Counted from the stretch's first letter, positions 9,158-18,403 are shown. The stretch: DNA of 64,000 nt from Mycoplana rhizolycopersici (GCF_013378445.1 NZ_JABXYK010000003.1:248001-312000), one strand, 5' to 3'. Notes: a model not told the origin generated them from the sequence alone. Made by a program: numbers and translations.

Positions 9158-11740
9158 TCAATGTCGTCTCTGCGCGCCGAAATCGTCCGGCCATTCCCCG
9201 TGGGACGCCTCGCGTATCTCTTTGTCACCCATGGCCTCGGCGATCAGGTCCTCGGCGGCTTCGGCGAGAACGCTATCGTGCGCCTCGCCCGAAACCGGTT
9301 CCTTGCCGATCTCCAGCATCACCGGAACGGCGAGCGGGGAGATCCGGTCGAGTGCCCTATGCGTGATATGGCCCTTGATTCGCATCAGCATAGCGCCGAG
9401 CCGGGCGATGTCCAAAAGCCCCGATGCCGCATCCTGTCGCGTCGCCTCCAGCAGGATATGGTCGGGCTCGTGGCTGCGCAGCACGTCGTAGATCAGGTCG
9501 GCCGACACGGTCACCTGACGCCCGCTCTTTTCCTTGCCGGGATGGCGCTGGTCGATTAGCCCGGCAATCACGGCGCAATTGCGGAAGGTCCGCTTCAGCA
9601 TCCAGCTTTCGTCGAGCCAGGCCTCCAGATCGTCGCCGAGCATGTCTTCGTCGAAAAGTGCTCCCAACGATGGCCGGCGCGACCTGAACGCGCCTGCCAG
9701 ATCGTCCAGCGCCCACACGGCGAGCGAATAGTCGGTAGCCACGAAACCGAGCGGCTTCAGCCCGGCCCGCTCCAGTCGCCGCGTCAGTAGCATGCCGAGG
9801 GTCTGGTGCGCCAGCCTGCCTTCGAAGGCGTAGATGACCATGTAGTGGCGGCTGCCGCGCGGGAAGGTTTCGATCAGCAGCTCGTCGCGTTTCGGCAGCA
9901 TGGATATGTCGCGCTGGATCGACAGCCAGTCGCGCACCTGGTCCGGCAATGCCCGCCATTGGTCCGGATCGGCCAGCATGGCGCGCACCTGCTCGGCAAG
10001 ATAGGTGGAAAGCGGGAACTTCCCGCCCGCATAGACCGGCACCTTCGGATCGAGGGAGAAGGCCTGACTGACGAGGCATTCGTTCTCGCGGATACCCTCG
10101 AAGCGCAGCACCTTGCCGGCGAAGAGGAACGTGTCGCCCGGCGACATGGTCTCCAGGAAATACTCCTCGACCTTGCCGAGCGAAGCCCCGCCACGGCCGA
10201 GGGAGCCGCGCGCATTGCGCTTGACGAGCCGCAGGTTGAGCATCGGCATCTCGACGATCGTGCCGAGGTTCAGCCGGTACTGCTGGGCGACCTGCGGGTT
10301 CGAGACGCGCCAGAGCCCTTCCTTCGTCTTGCGGATCCTGGCGTAGCGCTCATAGGTGCGAAGCGCGTAGCCGCCGGTTGCGACGAAGTCGACCACGCGC
10401 GAAAACGTCTGCCGGGGAAGCGCTGCATAGGGGGCGGCGGAGGTGATCTCGGAAAAGAGCGCCTCTTCGTCGAAGGGTGCCGCACAGGCCATCCCCAAGA
10501 CGTGCTGCGCCAGTACATCCAGCGCGCCGTCTGTCATCGGCGGCGTGTCCTGCGCGCCGATGTAGTTGGCATCCAGCGCCGCCTGGCATTCCATCACTTC
10601 GAAGCGGTTGGCCGGCACCAGGATCGCCCGGCTGGGCTCGTCCATCCGGTGGTTGGCGCGGCCGATGCGCTGAGCGAGCCGCGAGGCACCCTTCGGCGCG
10701 CCGACATGGATGACGAGATCGACATCGCCCCAGTCTATGCCGAGGTCGAGCGTGGAGGTAGCGACCACGGCCCGCAACCGGTTCTCCGCCATTGCCGCCT
10801 CCACCTTGCGCCGTTGCGCGACGTCCAGCGAGCCGTGATGCAGCGCGATCGGCAGCGTCTCCTCGTTGATGTTCCACAGCTCCTGAAACAGCATTTCCGC
10901 CTGGCTGCGCGTGTTGACGAACAGCAGCGCGGTGCGGTGCTCGCGGATCGCCTGGTAGACTTCGGGCATGGCATAACGGGCCGAATGGCCGGACCAGGGG
11001 ACACGCTCTTGGCTCTTCAGGATGGTGATGATCGGCCTTGCGCCCTCCGGCCCCAGTACCAGCCCGGCATGGCTGTCGCTGCCGGTCGCCTGTTCCACCA
11101 GCCAGCGCCGCAGGTCCATCGGCTCGGCGACCGTTGCCGAAAGCCCGATCGTGCGCAGGCCGGGCGCCAGTCTGCGCAGCCGGGCAAGGCCAAGCGACAA
11201 GAGGTGCCCGCGCTTGGACGTGACGAGCGAGTGCAACTCGTCGAACACCACGAATTTGAGGTCCTTGAAGAAGCGCTCCGCCTCGCCGTTGGCGATCAGC
11301 AGCGCCACCTGCTCGGGCGTCGTCAGCAGGATGTCCGGCGGATTGAGCCGCTGTCGCTGGCGCTTGGATTGCGGCGTATCGCCCGTGCGCGTCTCGATGC
11401 GAACCGGCAGCCCCATCTCCTCGACCGGTATCGTCAGGTTGCGCTCGATATCGACGGCCAGTGCCTTGAGCGGCGAGATGTAGAGCGTGTGGATCCCGGT
11501 AAAGGCCGACCCCGGCTTGATGCGGCCGCGCGCGTAAAGATCCGTCAGCGACGGCAGGAAGCCGGCGAGCGTCTTGCCCGCACCTGTCGGCGCGATCAGA
11601 AGCAGGCTTTCGCCGGCGCGCGCCCGCGTCAGAAGTTCGAGCTGATGCGCGCGCGGAGCCCATCGCCGCGCCGCAAACCAGTCGGCAAAGGGGCGCGGCA
11701 GGGCATCGGCCCCCGGCTGGCTGGAATCGTTCGCGTTCAC
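9158..11740 (-). CDS. ligase-associated DNA damage response DEXH-box helicase (Lhr-like)
   Basis: About 860 residues. The N-terminal superfamily 2 helicase core has Walker A APTGAGKT at about 50-57, the DEXH box as VVFDELHSL, motif III SATV, and motif VI as QRIGRANHR. It is followed by the winged-helix and Lhr-type C-terminal region of the ligase-associated helicases (TIGR04121). It would translocate 3' to 5' on DNA during repair. The start is uncertain: the open frame reaches a TTG at 11803, but GTG at 11740 gives the family-like N-terminus and is preferred. Ligase and exonuclease partners are not in the window. Confidence 0.86.
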   Translation of the reverse strand: MNANDSSQPGADALPRPFADWFAARRWAPRAHQLELLTRARAGESLLLIAPTGAGKTLAGFLPSLTDLYARGRIKPGSAFTGIHTLYISPLKALAVDIERNLTIPVEEMGLPVRIETRTGDTPQSKRQRQRLNPPDILLTTPEQVALLIANGEAERFFKDLKFVVFDELHSLVTSKRGHLLSLGLARLRRLAPGLRTIGLSATVAEPMDLRRWLVEQATGSDSHAGLVLGPEGARPIITILKSQERVPWSGHSARYAMPEVYQAIREHRTALLFVNTRSQAEMLFQELWNINEETLPIALHHGSLDVAQRRKVEAAMAENRLRAVVATSTLDLGIDWGDVDLVIHVGAPKGASRLAQRIGRANHRMDEPSRAILVPANRFEVMECQAALDANYIGAQDTPPMTDGALDVLAQHVLGMACAAPFDEEALFSEITSAAPYAALPRQTFSRVVDFVATGGYALRTYERYARIRKTKEGLWRVSNPQVAQQYRLNLGTIVEMPMLNLRLVKRNARGSLGRGGASLGKVEEYFLETMSPGDTFLFAGKVLRFEGIRENECLVSQAFSLDPKVPVYAGGKFPLSTYLAEQVRAMLADPDQWRALPDQVRDWLSIQRDISMLPKRDELLIETFPRGSRHYMVIYAFEGRLAHQTLGMLLTRRLERAGLKPLGFVATDYSLAVWALDDLAGAFRSRRPSLGALFDEDMLGDDLEAWLDESWMLKRTFRNCAVIAGLIDQRHPGKEKSGRQVTVSADLIYDVLRSHEPDHILLEATRQDAASGLLDIARLGAMLMRIKGHITHRALDRISPLAVPVMLEIGKEPVSGEAHDSVLAEAAEDLIAEAMGDKEIREASHGEWPDDFGAQRRH

Positions 11741-11847
11741 CAGGGCGAGGCTAGCGCAGTTCCTCCCGGTGGAAAATGCTTTTCCCACGCGATCGCGCGC
11801 CAATTCAAGGCGTTACGGCTTTTCCGTGGCGGTCAAATCATGCGGCC

Positions 11848-11883
11848 TTGACATATGCAATAATCATGGATAAAAAATATCCA
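11848..11883 (+). promoter_or_regulatory. promoter and operator of the Rrf2 regulator gene
   Basis: TTGACA at 11848-11853 is followed after 17 bases by an AT-rich -10 region (TAAAAA). Overlapping the -10 is an inverted repeat TGGATA-AAAAA-TATCCA at 11867-11883, just upstream of AAGGAGG and the start codon. Position and symmetry suggest autorepression by the Rrf2 product. Confidence 0.55.
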
Positions 11884-11900
11884 CGAATAAGGAGGCGATC

Positions 11901-12401
11901 TTGAAACTCAGCGACGGCGTTGAACAGGCGATCCATAGCGTGGCGATGCTGTCCGGCCTTTCGTCCGGTGGCGTGCTGTCTGCGGCAGCCCTGGCGGAAT
12001 TCCATGGTGTGTCCACCAGCTACCTGCTGAAGCATCTTCAGGCTCTGTCGGGAGCGGGGATCCTTCAAACCGTTCCCGGCCCGCGCGGCGGTTACCGGCT
12101 GGCGCGCGGAGCCGACGAGATCACCCTTCTCGACGTCGTGCTTGCCGTGGAGGGCCGAGAGCCGGCCTTCCGCTGCAAGGAGATCCGGCAGCGCGGGCCG
12201 AACCCGCTGCCCCAGCGCTACATGACCCGGCCCTGCCAGATCAACGCAGCGATGCTGAGGGCGGAACGCGCCTACCGCGCGGAGCTGGCAAAGACCACCG
12301 TCGCCGAGGTCCTCGGCGAACTGGCCGAGCAAGACATGGACGGCGCCGTCGCGGCACGTGGCTGCGCCTTCCTGCAACTGCATGAACGTAAATCGAGCTG
12401 A
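11901..12401 (+). CDS. Rrf2-family transcriptional regulator (non-IscR cysteine pattern)
   Basis: 166 residues starting with TTG at 11901 behind a strong AAGGAGG; the start MKLSDGVEQAIHSVAML is canonical for the family. A winged helix-turn-helix spans about 8-68 (VSTSYLLKHLQALSGAGIL, then GPRGGYRLAR). Cysteines are at 92, 112 and 155. IscR and NsrR hold their Fe-S cluster with three closely spaced cysteines around residues 90-105, so this protein is unlikely to bind a cluster the same way; a thiol switch is possible. It lies 23 bp upstream of an AhpD-like gene, probably its target. Confidence 0.88.
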   Translation: MKLSDGVEQAIHSVAMLSGLSSGGVLSAAALAEFHGVSTSYLLKHLQALSGAGILQTVPGPRGGYRLARGADEITLLDVVLAVEGREPAFRCKEIRQRGPNPLPQRYMTRPCQINAAMLRAERAYRAELAKTTVAEVLGELAEQDMDGAVAARGCAFLQLHERKSS

Positions 12402-12424
12402 CACAGGAACCGAGAGGAAAGACC

Positions 12425-12886
12425 ATGCAACCGCGTTTCAATTTCTTCAAAGCATCCCCCGAATCCTACAAGGCCGTCGTGGCATTGGAAGAGTTCGTGC
12501 AGAAATCGGGGCTGGAGCGCCGCTTCATCCATCTGATCAAGCTGCGCGCGTCGATCATCAACGGCTGCGCATTTTGCGTCGACATGCACGTCAAGGAATC
12601 CCGTCATGACGGTCTTTCCGAGCAGTGGATCAACCTGATGTCGGTCTGGCGGGAATCGCCGGTCTACGACGCCCGCGAGCGCGCGCTGCTCGGCTGGGTC
12701 GATGCGGTCACCGACATCGCCCGGACCGGGGCTCCGGACGAGGCCTACGAGGCGTTGAAGGCGCATTTTTCCGAAGAGGAAATGACGAAGATCACCGTGG
12801 CGATCGGCACGATCAACATCTGGAACCGCTTGGCGGTCGGCTTCCGCTCCCAGCACCCGATCGACAAGCCGGCAAAGGCTGCCTGA
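12425..12886 (+). CDS. carboxymuconolactone decarboxylase family / AhpD-like alkylhydroperoxidase
   Basis: 153 residues, all-helical AhpD fold. The active-site segment INGCAFCVDMHVKESR contains C48-x-x-C51 and H55, the redox-active CxxC plus histidine of AhpD-type peroxidase partners; plain decarboxylases lack this pair. It would reduce peroxides or act as a disulfide reductase with a partner that is not visible here. It is co-directional with and 23 bp after the Rrf2 regulator, with a ribosome site GAGAGGAAAG before the ATG. Confidence 0.88.
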   Translation: MQPRFNFFKASPESYKAVVALEEFVQKSGLERRFIHLIKLRASIINGCAFCVDMHVKESRHDGLSEQWINLMSVWRESPVYDARERALLGWVDAVTDIARTGAPDEAYEALKAHFSEEEMTKITVAIGTINIWNRLAVGFRSQHPIDKPAKAA

Positions 12887-12928
12887 CGCGGTTTGTGAAA
12901 AGGGGGGCGGCCATATGTGCCGACCGCT

Positions 12929-13564
12929 TTACATGGCAATGTAGCGGTCGGCGCGATGGTTGATCGTCAGAAACAGGTTCAGCACGATGGCGCCGATCAC
13001 CGAACATAGCACGATGTAGGGCGCGGCAACGGCGAAGGCTGCCGCGAGGACGACGAGATCGAAGCCCAATTGCACCAGCCCGGCCCGGATCCCGAAGCGG
13101 TCCTGCAGGTAGACGGCGAGGATGCCGAGTCCACCGAGGCTTGCGCGATGGCGGTACAGCGCCAGCAGCCCGAACCCGACCAGAATTCCCGCAAGCAATG
13201 CCGCCCAGACGGGATCGAGCGTCTCGATCTTGAGATATCGCGGCTGGATTTCCGTGATCAGCGAGGTCAGGCCAACGGCGATAAACGTCTTGATCGTGAA
13301 CGCCTTGCCGAGCCGCGACAGGGACAACGCGTAGAAGGGCATGTTCAGCACGGTATAATAAAGGCCGAAGCTGTAGCCCGTCAGATAATGCAGGATGAAC
13401 GCGACGCCGGCGATTCCGCTTGCAACGAGCCCGGCGCTGCCGATCAGCGTCAATCCGAGTGCGGCAACCATGCTGCCCGTGACAATTCCCTGCGCGTCCT
13501 CAAGCGCGGAATGGCGCGTCGGGGCAGGGTTCCAGAAGCCGAAGCGCCGCTTGTCGCCGCTCAT
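12929..13564 (-). CDS. YitT family integral membrane protein
   Basis: 211 residues, five to six hydrophobic segments. The central portion (SGIAGVAFILHYLTGYSFGL) matches the YitT/DUF161 family N-terminal unit. The N-terminal tail (about 25 residues, Arg/Pro-rich) is cytoplasmic by the positive-inside rule. Function of the family is not established. It is transcribed toward the AhpD-like gene (convergent), with about 40 bp between them. Confidence 0.8.
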   Translation of the reverse strand: MSGDKRRFGFWNPAPTRHSALEDAQGIVTGSMVAALGLTLIGSAGLVASGIAGVAFILHYLTGYSFGLYYTVLNMPFYALSLSRLGKAFTIKTFIAVGLTSLITEIQPRYLKIETLDPVWAALLAGILVGFGLLALYRHRASLGGLGILAVYLQDRFGIRAGLVQLGFDLVVLAAAFAVAAPYIVLCSVIGAIVLNLFLTINHRADRYIAM

Positions 13565-13635
13565 CGAAATCTCCGCGTGGATGATGTGACTGTTTTATAT
13601 TGCACTGCGGCATATGCAAGGCGGCACATGCTGCG

Positions 13636-14577
13636 TCAGCGACGTCGTGCGAGGTAAAGCCGGCCCGTCACCGGTGCGCCGGCATCCATGCGAATGACCG
13701 TTTGCCGGCTCTGCAGCAGGTCGAATCCGGCTTCGTCGGCGCGTCGGCGCACATAGGCTTTGCCATGCGCGTAGCGCAGCGACGTCCGCAGTACATAGGT
13801 TTCGTTCGACGCCGCATCCTCGACGGAGAAGGCGAAGTGGCCGCCGGGCGCGATCAGGGCGAATGCGATCTCGAATACGGGCGCGAGTTCGCCGAGATAC
13901 ATCAGCACGTCGGCGGCACTGGCAAGATCCGTACGGCCGGGCGCGAGGCCGGTTGCGAACACGCCGCACTCCGGGGGCGGCAGCGACAGGTCCGCCTGTG
14001 CCAGACGGTCGTAGACCTGCTTTTCCCGTGCCTTGGCCAGCATGTTTGCCGAAAGGTCGAAGCCTTCGAGAAAGCCGGCGCGCGCGCGAATGCGCTCACC
14101 GAAGAGACCGGTGCCGCACCCCAGATCGGTGACATGGACAAAGCGTTCGCTGGAAATGCCGTCTGCGACCAGCGCGGCCAGTTTCTGCGGAACGCTGTAT
14201 TCCAGCTTCTCCACGAGCGCGGCGTCGAAGCGCTGCGCGTAGTCGTCAAAGAGCTGTTCGACATAGCGCGTCGGTGGTGTGGCGGGCACTTCCGCAGCAC
14301 CCAGCACCGCCAGCCGAAGCCCGGCGCCGAACGGATCCTCCGGGGCGAGCTCCAGCACACGGCGCAACGCGGTCGCAGCGGTCGGAACGCTTCCCGCCTT
14401 CTCGGCATACTCCGCAAGCCGAAACCAGCCGGCCGCCCAGCCGGGTGAAATCTCCAGCGCCTGCTCCATAAGTTCGCCGGCGCCCGAAAAATCGCCACCT
14501 TCGGCGAGCATGCGGGCGTAGTCGGCGCGGCGGTCGGCGAGGATGTCGCCGGAGGAATGCTGCGAGGCGATGGTCAT
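13636..14577 (-). CDS. TPR-containing class I SAM-dependent methyltransferase
   Basis: 313 residues. Residues 10-85 form about two TPR helices pairs (GELMEQALEISPGWAAGWFR, then ALRRVLELAPEDPFG). Residues ~105-300 are a Rossmann methyltransferase with motif I VTDLGCGTGLFGE and the acidic loop FDLSANMLAKA. This fusion is a known proteobacterial family (predicted methyltransferases with TPR) whose substrate is unknown; the TPR part probably docks a protein. The start ATG is close to, and divergent from, a small membrane protein gene. Confidence 0.85.
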   Translation of the reverse strand: MTIASQHSSGDILADRRADYARMLAEGGDFSGAGELMEQALEISPGWAAGWFRLAEYAEKAGSVPTAATALRRVLELAPEDPFGAGLRLAVLGAAEVPATPPTRYVEQLFDDYAQRFDAALVEKLEYSVPQKLAALVADGISSERFVHVTDLGCGTGLFGERIRARAGFLEGFDLSANMLAKAREKQVYDRLAQADLSLPPPECGVFATGLAPGRTDLASAADVLMYLGELAPVFEIAFALIAPGGHFAFSVEDAASNETYVLRTSLRYAHGKAYVRRRADEAGFDLLQSRQTVIRMDAGAPVTGRLYLARRR

Positions 14578-14673
14578 GGTTGCGTCTTTTTGCGTGAGGT
14601 GGCATCGCTATTCGGCAAGCACGGGCAAAACGCAAGCAGATTCGTTGCGGCGAAGAGAACAGGAGCAGGCAGC

Positions 14674-14940
14674 ATGTCGGACGGCGTCAACAGGTTTCTC
14701 GGCGATACGCCGTTTCGCATCGTCGTGAAGCTACTGATCCTGTCGGTGGCGCTCGGCTTCCTGATGTCCGTCCTTGGCCTCTATCCGGACGATATCCTGC
14801 GCGCCGTCCGTGATTTCGTCATCAATCTCTGGGAAACGGGTTTTGCCGCGCTCGGTCGCGTCGGCGACTACCTGATGCTGGGCGCGGTGATCGTCGTGCC
14901 GGTCTTCATCCTCATCCGCGTCCTAAGCTACAAGCGTTGA
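14674..14940 (+). CDS. small inner-membrane protein, DUF6460-like
   Basis: 88 residues with two transmembrane helices (about 19-37 and 65-84) separated by a short amphipathic loop (GLYPDDILRAVRDFVINLWE). ATG at 14674 follows AGGAG at 14661. It resembles the rhizobial DUF6460 proteins; function unknown. It ends one base before the CAP lipoprotein gene, so the two are probably co-transcribed. Confidence 0.8.
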   Translation: MSDGVNRFLGDTPFRIVVKLLILSVALGFLMSVLGLYPDDILRAVRDFVINLWETGFAALGRVGDYLMLGAVIVVPVFILIRVLSYKR

Positions 14941-14941
14941 C

Positions 14942-15442
14942 ATGATATCGAACGAAAAGAACCTCATCACCCGCAGGACCCTGCTTGCGGCCTCCCTCGG
15001 AATGACCGCTGCGACCATTGCAGGCTGTTCCACCATCGGCGACATCGCGTCGGACGCCAGCGACCAGACCGATCCCACGCTTGCCCTGATCAACAAGCTG
15101 CGCGGCGATCGCGGGCTCGAGCCGCTTTCGCGCGATTCCGCGGCGGCCCGGGCAGCAGCTGACCAGGCGAGCCGCATGGCCGCCGCCGGCAAGATGGAGC
15201 ACAACATCGGCATCGGCGCCAACTTCGCCAAGCGCATGAAGGGCATGGAGGTCCCGCTGCCGGCGGCCGAGAACATCGCCGTCGGCCAGAGCGACGCGGC
15301 GCGTGCCTTCCAGGCCTGGGTGGATTCCCCCAAGCACCTCGCCAACATGCTGGGCTCCGGCTATCGCGGGCTGGGTGTGGCGGAGGCGAGAAACTCCTCT
15401 TCCGGCAACAGGCCCTATTGGGCAATGGTGTTGTCGAGCTGA
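14942..15442 (+). CDS. CAP/SCP-domain lipoprotein
   Basis: 166 residues. The N-terminus has paired arginines (TRRTLLAASLGM), a hydrophobic stretch and a lipobox ending IAGC at C30, so it is an exported lipoprotein, possibly by the Tat route. The mature part is a compact CAP (cysteine-rich secretory/SCP-like) domain: helix INKLRGDRGLEPLSRD, the central AAENIAVGQ segment, and the HLANMLGSGYRGLGVA motif. Bacterial CAP proteins are secreted and largely uncharacterised. The gene follows the DUF6460 gene by one base. Confidence 0.87.
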   Translation: MISNEKNLITRRTLLAASLGMTAATIAGCSTIGDIASDASDQTDPTLALINKLRGDRGLEPLSRDSAAARAAADQASRMAAAGKMEHNIGIGANFAKRMKGMEVPLPAAENIAVGQSDAARAFQAWVDSPKHLANMLGSGYRGLGVAEARNSSSGNRPYWAMVLSS

Positions 15443-15533
15443 CGCTCTGCACGGTTTGACGGCGGGTGACTTGGGGGCCTTGCCAGAGGCGCGGCGCCGG
15501 TCGCCTGCCTTTGGCTGACGCGGGGGCGGTCGG

Positions 15534-16886
15534 ATGGCGGTATCTGAAAGTTCGGACGAAGCAGGCGGGGCCTTCGAGGTGACACACCGCCTCGTCCTTT
15601 CGATCGCCGTTCCGATGACGCTCGGCTTTTTGACGACACCGCTTCTCGGCCTGACGAACACGGCGGTCGCCGGCCGCCTCGGCTCGGCCGATGCGCTGGC
15701 CGGGCTCGCAGTCGGTGCCGTGCTTTTCGACCTGATCCTCGGCAGCTTCAATTTCCTGCGGGCCGCGACGACCGGCCTCGTCGCACAGGCGTACGGCAGG
15801 GGAGACAATGCCGAACAGCAGGCGATCTTCTGGCGATCGCTTGCCATCGCGCTCTGTTGCGGCTTCGCCATTGCCGCAGCTTCACCGCTGCTTTCCAGCG
15901 CCGGGCTCGTGGTGATGGCTCCGCCACCGGGCGTCGCCTAGGCGACGCTCGCCTATTTTGCGATCCGCATCCTCGGCGGGCCAATGGCCCTTGCGAACTA
16001 TGCAATTCTCGGCTTCGTGCTTGGCCGCGGGCAGGGCACGACGGGACTTCTGCTGCAGGCGACCATCAACGGCGTGAACATCGTGCTCGCCATTCTTTTG
16101 GGGCTTCACTGGGGCTACGGCGTTGCAGGTATCGCCGCCGGCGCCCTGATCGGCGAGACCGCCGGCATGCTCCTGGGGCTCTTCGTCGTCATCCGCGGTT
16201 TCAAGGCGGCCGACCGGTCACCCTGGAGCACGATCTTCTCGCTGCCGCGCATGCGGGCGCTGTTTGCGCTCAATCGCGATATCCTGATCCGTACCTTCGT
16301 GCTTCTCGGCGCATTTATCCTGATGACGCGTATCGGCACCTCGTTCGGCCCGGTTGCGCTCGCCGCCAATGCCGTGCTGATGAACATCTTCCTCGTCGCC
16401 AGCTACTATCTGGACGGGCTGGCGAATGCGGCCGAGCAGATCGTCGGCAGGGCGATCGGCGCCCGCTGTCGGCCGGCCTTCGATCGCGCCGTCCGGCTGA
16501 CCCTCGTCTGGTCCTTCGGACTCGGCATCGCTTCGGCCGTGATTTTCCTGGTCTTCGGTCCGGCCGTGATCGGCCTTCTGACCACGACGCCGAGTGTGCG
16601 CGCCGAGGCCGCAGCCTATCTCCCCTGGGCGGCGGTGACGGCGATCACCGGTGCGCTCGCCTTCCAGATGGACGGCGTCTACATCGGCGCCACATGGTCG
16701 GCCACGATGCGCAACATGATGCTGCTCTCGTTTCTCGTCTACCTGTTAGCCCTTGCCGTGTTCGTGCCGTATTACGGCAATCATGGCCTCTGGCTGGCGC
16801 TCAACGTCTTCCTTGCTTGCCGCGGGCTTTTTCTGGCCGCCCGCGTGCGCCGGCTCGCCGCTCAGAGGTTCTTTTCGGCCCAGTAG
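15534..16886 (+). pseudogene. MATE (DinF-like) efflux transporter interrupted by one in-frame amber codon
   Basis: Read through, the frame gives 450 codons of a MATE-family drug/sodium antiporter of the DinF subgroup with twelve membrane segments. Codon 136 is TAG (15939-15941), and the same frame continues without any shift as ATLAYFAIRILGGPMALANY and onward to 16886. No other damage is visible, so this is a recent nonsense mutation, a sequencing error, or a readthrough site. The upstream piece holds the first four helices. The downstream piece could restart at ATG 15984, but without the N-terminal helices it would not make a whole transporter. The 3' end overlaps the convergent pyrD by 25 bp. 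Confidence 0.85.
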
Positions 16887-17944
16887 CCGGTGCGCGTGCC
16901 GCGGATGTCGCGAATCGAGGCCAGCCGCTCCCGGTCGCAGAGCGCCGAGAGGCCCTTGACGATCGAGGCCGGCAGGCCGGGACCGGCATAGACCATGCAG
17001 GAATAGAGCTGCACGAGGTCGGCGCCGGCGCGGATCTTCTCCGCTGCCGTTTCTGCCGAATTGACGCCGCCGACGCCGATGATCGGCAAGGCCTCGCCGA
17101 CACGCTTGCGCATCTTGGCAAGCACGGCGGTCGACCGGGCAAACAGCGGCTTGCCTGACAGGCCGCCGGCTTCGTTCGCGTGCGTGCGGTCGGAAAGGCC
17201 GTCGCGTGACAGCGTGGTGTTGGAGACGATCAGCCCGTCGAGGTCATGTGCCAGTGACACCTCGGCGATGTCGTCCAGTCCCTCTTCGGCAAGGTCGGGC
17301 GCGATCTTCAGGAACACGGGAACGCGGCGGCCGCTTTGCGCTGCCTGCTCGGCACGGGCGGCAAGCACCGCCGAAAGCAGTGCCGCGAGGCTTTCACGCG
17401 CCTGCAGGTCGCGCAGGCCCGGGGTGTTCGGCGAGGAGATGTTGGCGGTGAAGTAGCGCGCGACGTCATAGAAGGTACGGATGCCGGCCACGTAGTCGGC
17501 GACGCGATCCTCGCTGTCCTTGTTGGCGCCGATGTTGACGCCGATCAGAGCGTCTCGGGCGCACGATTTCAGCCGCTCGAGGGCGGCGGCATGGCCCTCG
17601 TTGTTGAAGCCCAGCCGGTTAATCACCGCCTCGTCGCCGGCCAGCCGGAAGATGCGCGGCTTCGGATTACCGGATTGCGGCTTCGGCGTGACGGTACCGA
17701 TCTCGGCAAAACCGAAACCGAGGCGCAGCAAGGCCTCGGGCACCTCTGCATTCTTGTCGTAGCCGGCCGCCATGCCGAGGGGATTGAAAAATTCGAGGCC
17801 GGCAACCGTCTGCCGCAGGCGCGGATCGGTCTTCTGCGGGCAAACCGGCACCAGGCCGCTCTTCAGTGCTGCGATCGACAGTCCGTGCGCCGTCTCCGGA
17901 TCGAACAGGAAAAGTCCCTTGCGGGCGAGATCTGCCAGCGCCAT
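16862..17944 (-). CDS. pyrD: dihydroorotate dehydrogenase (quinone), class 2
   Basis: 360 residues, the usual length for class 2 enzymes. It oxidises dihydroorotate to orotate in pyrimidine synthesis at the inner membrane, passing electrons to quinone through FMN. Visible features: the N-terminal membrane-associating helices (residues 1-40), GFAEIGTVTPKPQSGNPKPR, the catalytic loop with NISSPNTPGLRDLQ (class 2 serine), NTTLSRDGL, and the phosphate-binding IGVGGVNSAETAAEKIRAGA. The start is immediately after the DUF952 stop, so both form one operon. Confidence 0.96.
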   Translation of the reverse strand: MALADLARKGLFLFDPETAHGLSIAALKSGLVPVCPQKTDPRLRQTVAGLEFFNPLGMAAGYDKNAEVPEALLRLGFGFAEIGTVTPKPQSGNPKPRIFRLAGDEAVINRLGFNNEGHAAALERLKSCARDALIGVNIGANKDSEDRVADYVAGIRTFYDVARYFTANISSPNTPGLRDLQARESLAALLSAVLAARAEQAAQSGRRVPVFLKIAPDLAEEGLDDIAEVSLAHDLDGLIVSNTTLSRDGLSDRTHANEAGGLSGKPLFARSTAVLAKMRKRVGEALPIIGVGGVNSAETAAEKIRAGADLVQLYSCMVYAGPGLPASIVKGLSALCDRERLASIRDIRGTRTGYWAEKNL

Positions 17945-17945
17945 G

Positions 17946-18290
17946 TCAGTTCATCTCCGGAAACTGGTGCGTGCCATTGGCGTCGAGCGGAAGGGCCTTT
18001 TCCCAAAGCACCGCATCCAGCGGCAGCGCACCGTAGAGGTGGGGAAAGAGCTGGCCGCCGCGCGATGGTTCGTAGACCAGGGCTGCACCCAGCGCTGCAC
18101 CGTCGATCGCGACCAGAAGCAGGTCCGACTGGCCGGCGAAGTGCTTCGCAGCCGTCTCGGGCGCCTGGGCGGCGGTAGAGAAATGGATGAAGCCGTCGGC
18201 AAGATCGACCGGCGCGCCCTCGAAGCTGCCCTTCTCACGTGCGGATTGCCACAGACTTGTCGGAACGATCTTGTATATTATTTCGGACAT
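17946..18290 (-). CDS. DUF952 family protein
   Basis: 114 residues starting MSEIIYKIVPTSLWQ. The conserved segment DGFIHFSTAAQAPETAAKHF is the hallmark of DUF952, a small ART-like fold family of unknown activity often found before pyrD in rhizobia. The open frame continues upstream, but this ATG gives the family start. It is one base upstream of pyrD on the same strand. Confidence 0.87.
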   Translation of the reverse strand: MSEIIYKIVPTSLWQSAREKGSFEGAPVDLADGFIHFSTAAQAPETAAKHFAGQSDLLLVAIDGAALGAALVYEPSRGGQLFPHLYGALPLDAVLWEKALPLDANGTHQFPEMN

Positions 18291-18403
18291 GGCGCTCTTC
18301 CTGCTCGGTGCGGGTGGCTTTCCGGCTAGCGCTTGCAGCATTGCGGCGGGAAAGTCCACGGTCAATTCGCCGTCCGGCAAGCGCTTTTTGAGGAGGACAT
18401 TGC

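Noticed and set aside
9806-11851. A 681-codon antisense frame opposite the helicase
   Set aside because: The helicase motifs are on the other strand; the translation is rich in His/Arg/Gln without domains.
15984-16886. Treating the 3' part of the MATE gene as an independent gene
   Set aside because: Same frame as the upstream part with continuous homology; it lacks the first helices, so it is one gene with a nonsense codon.
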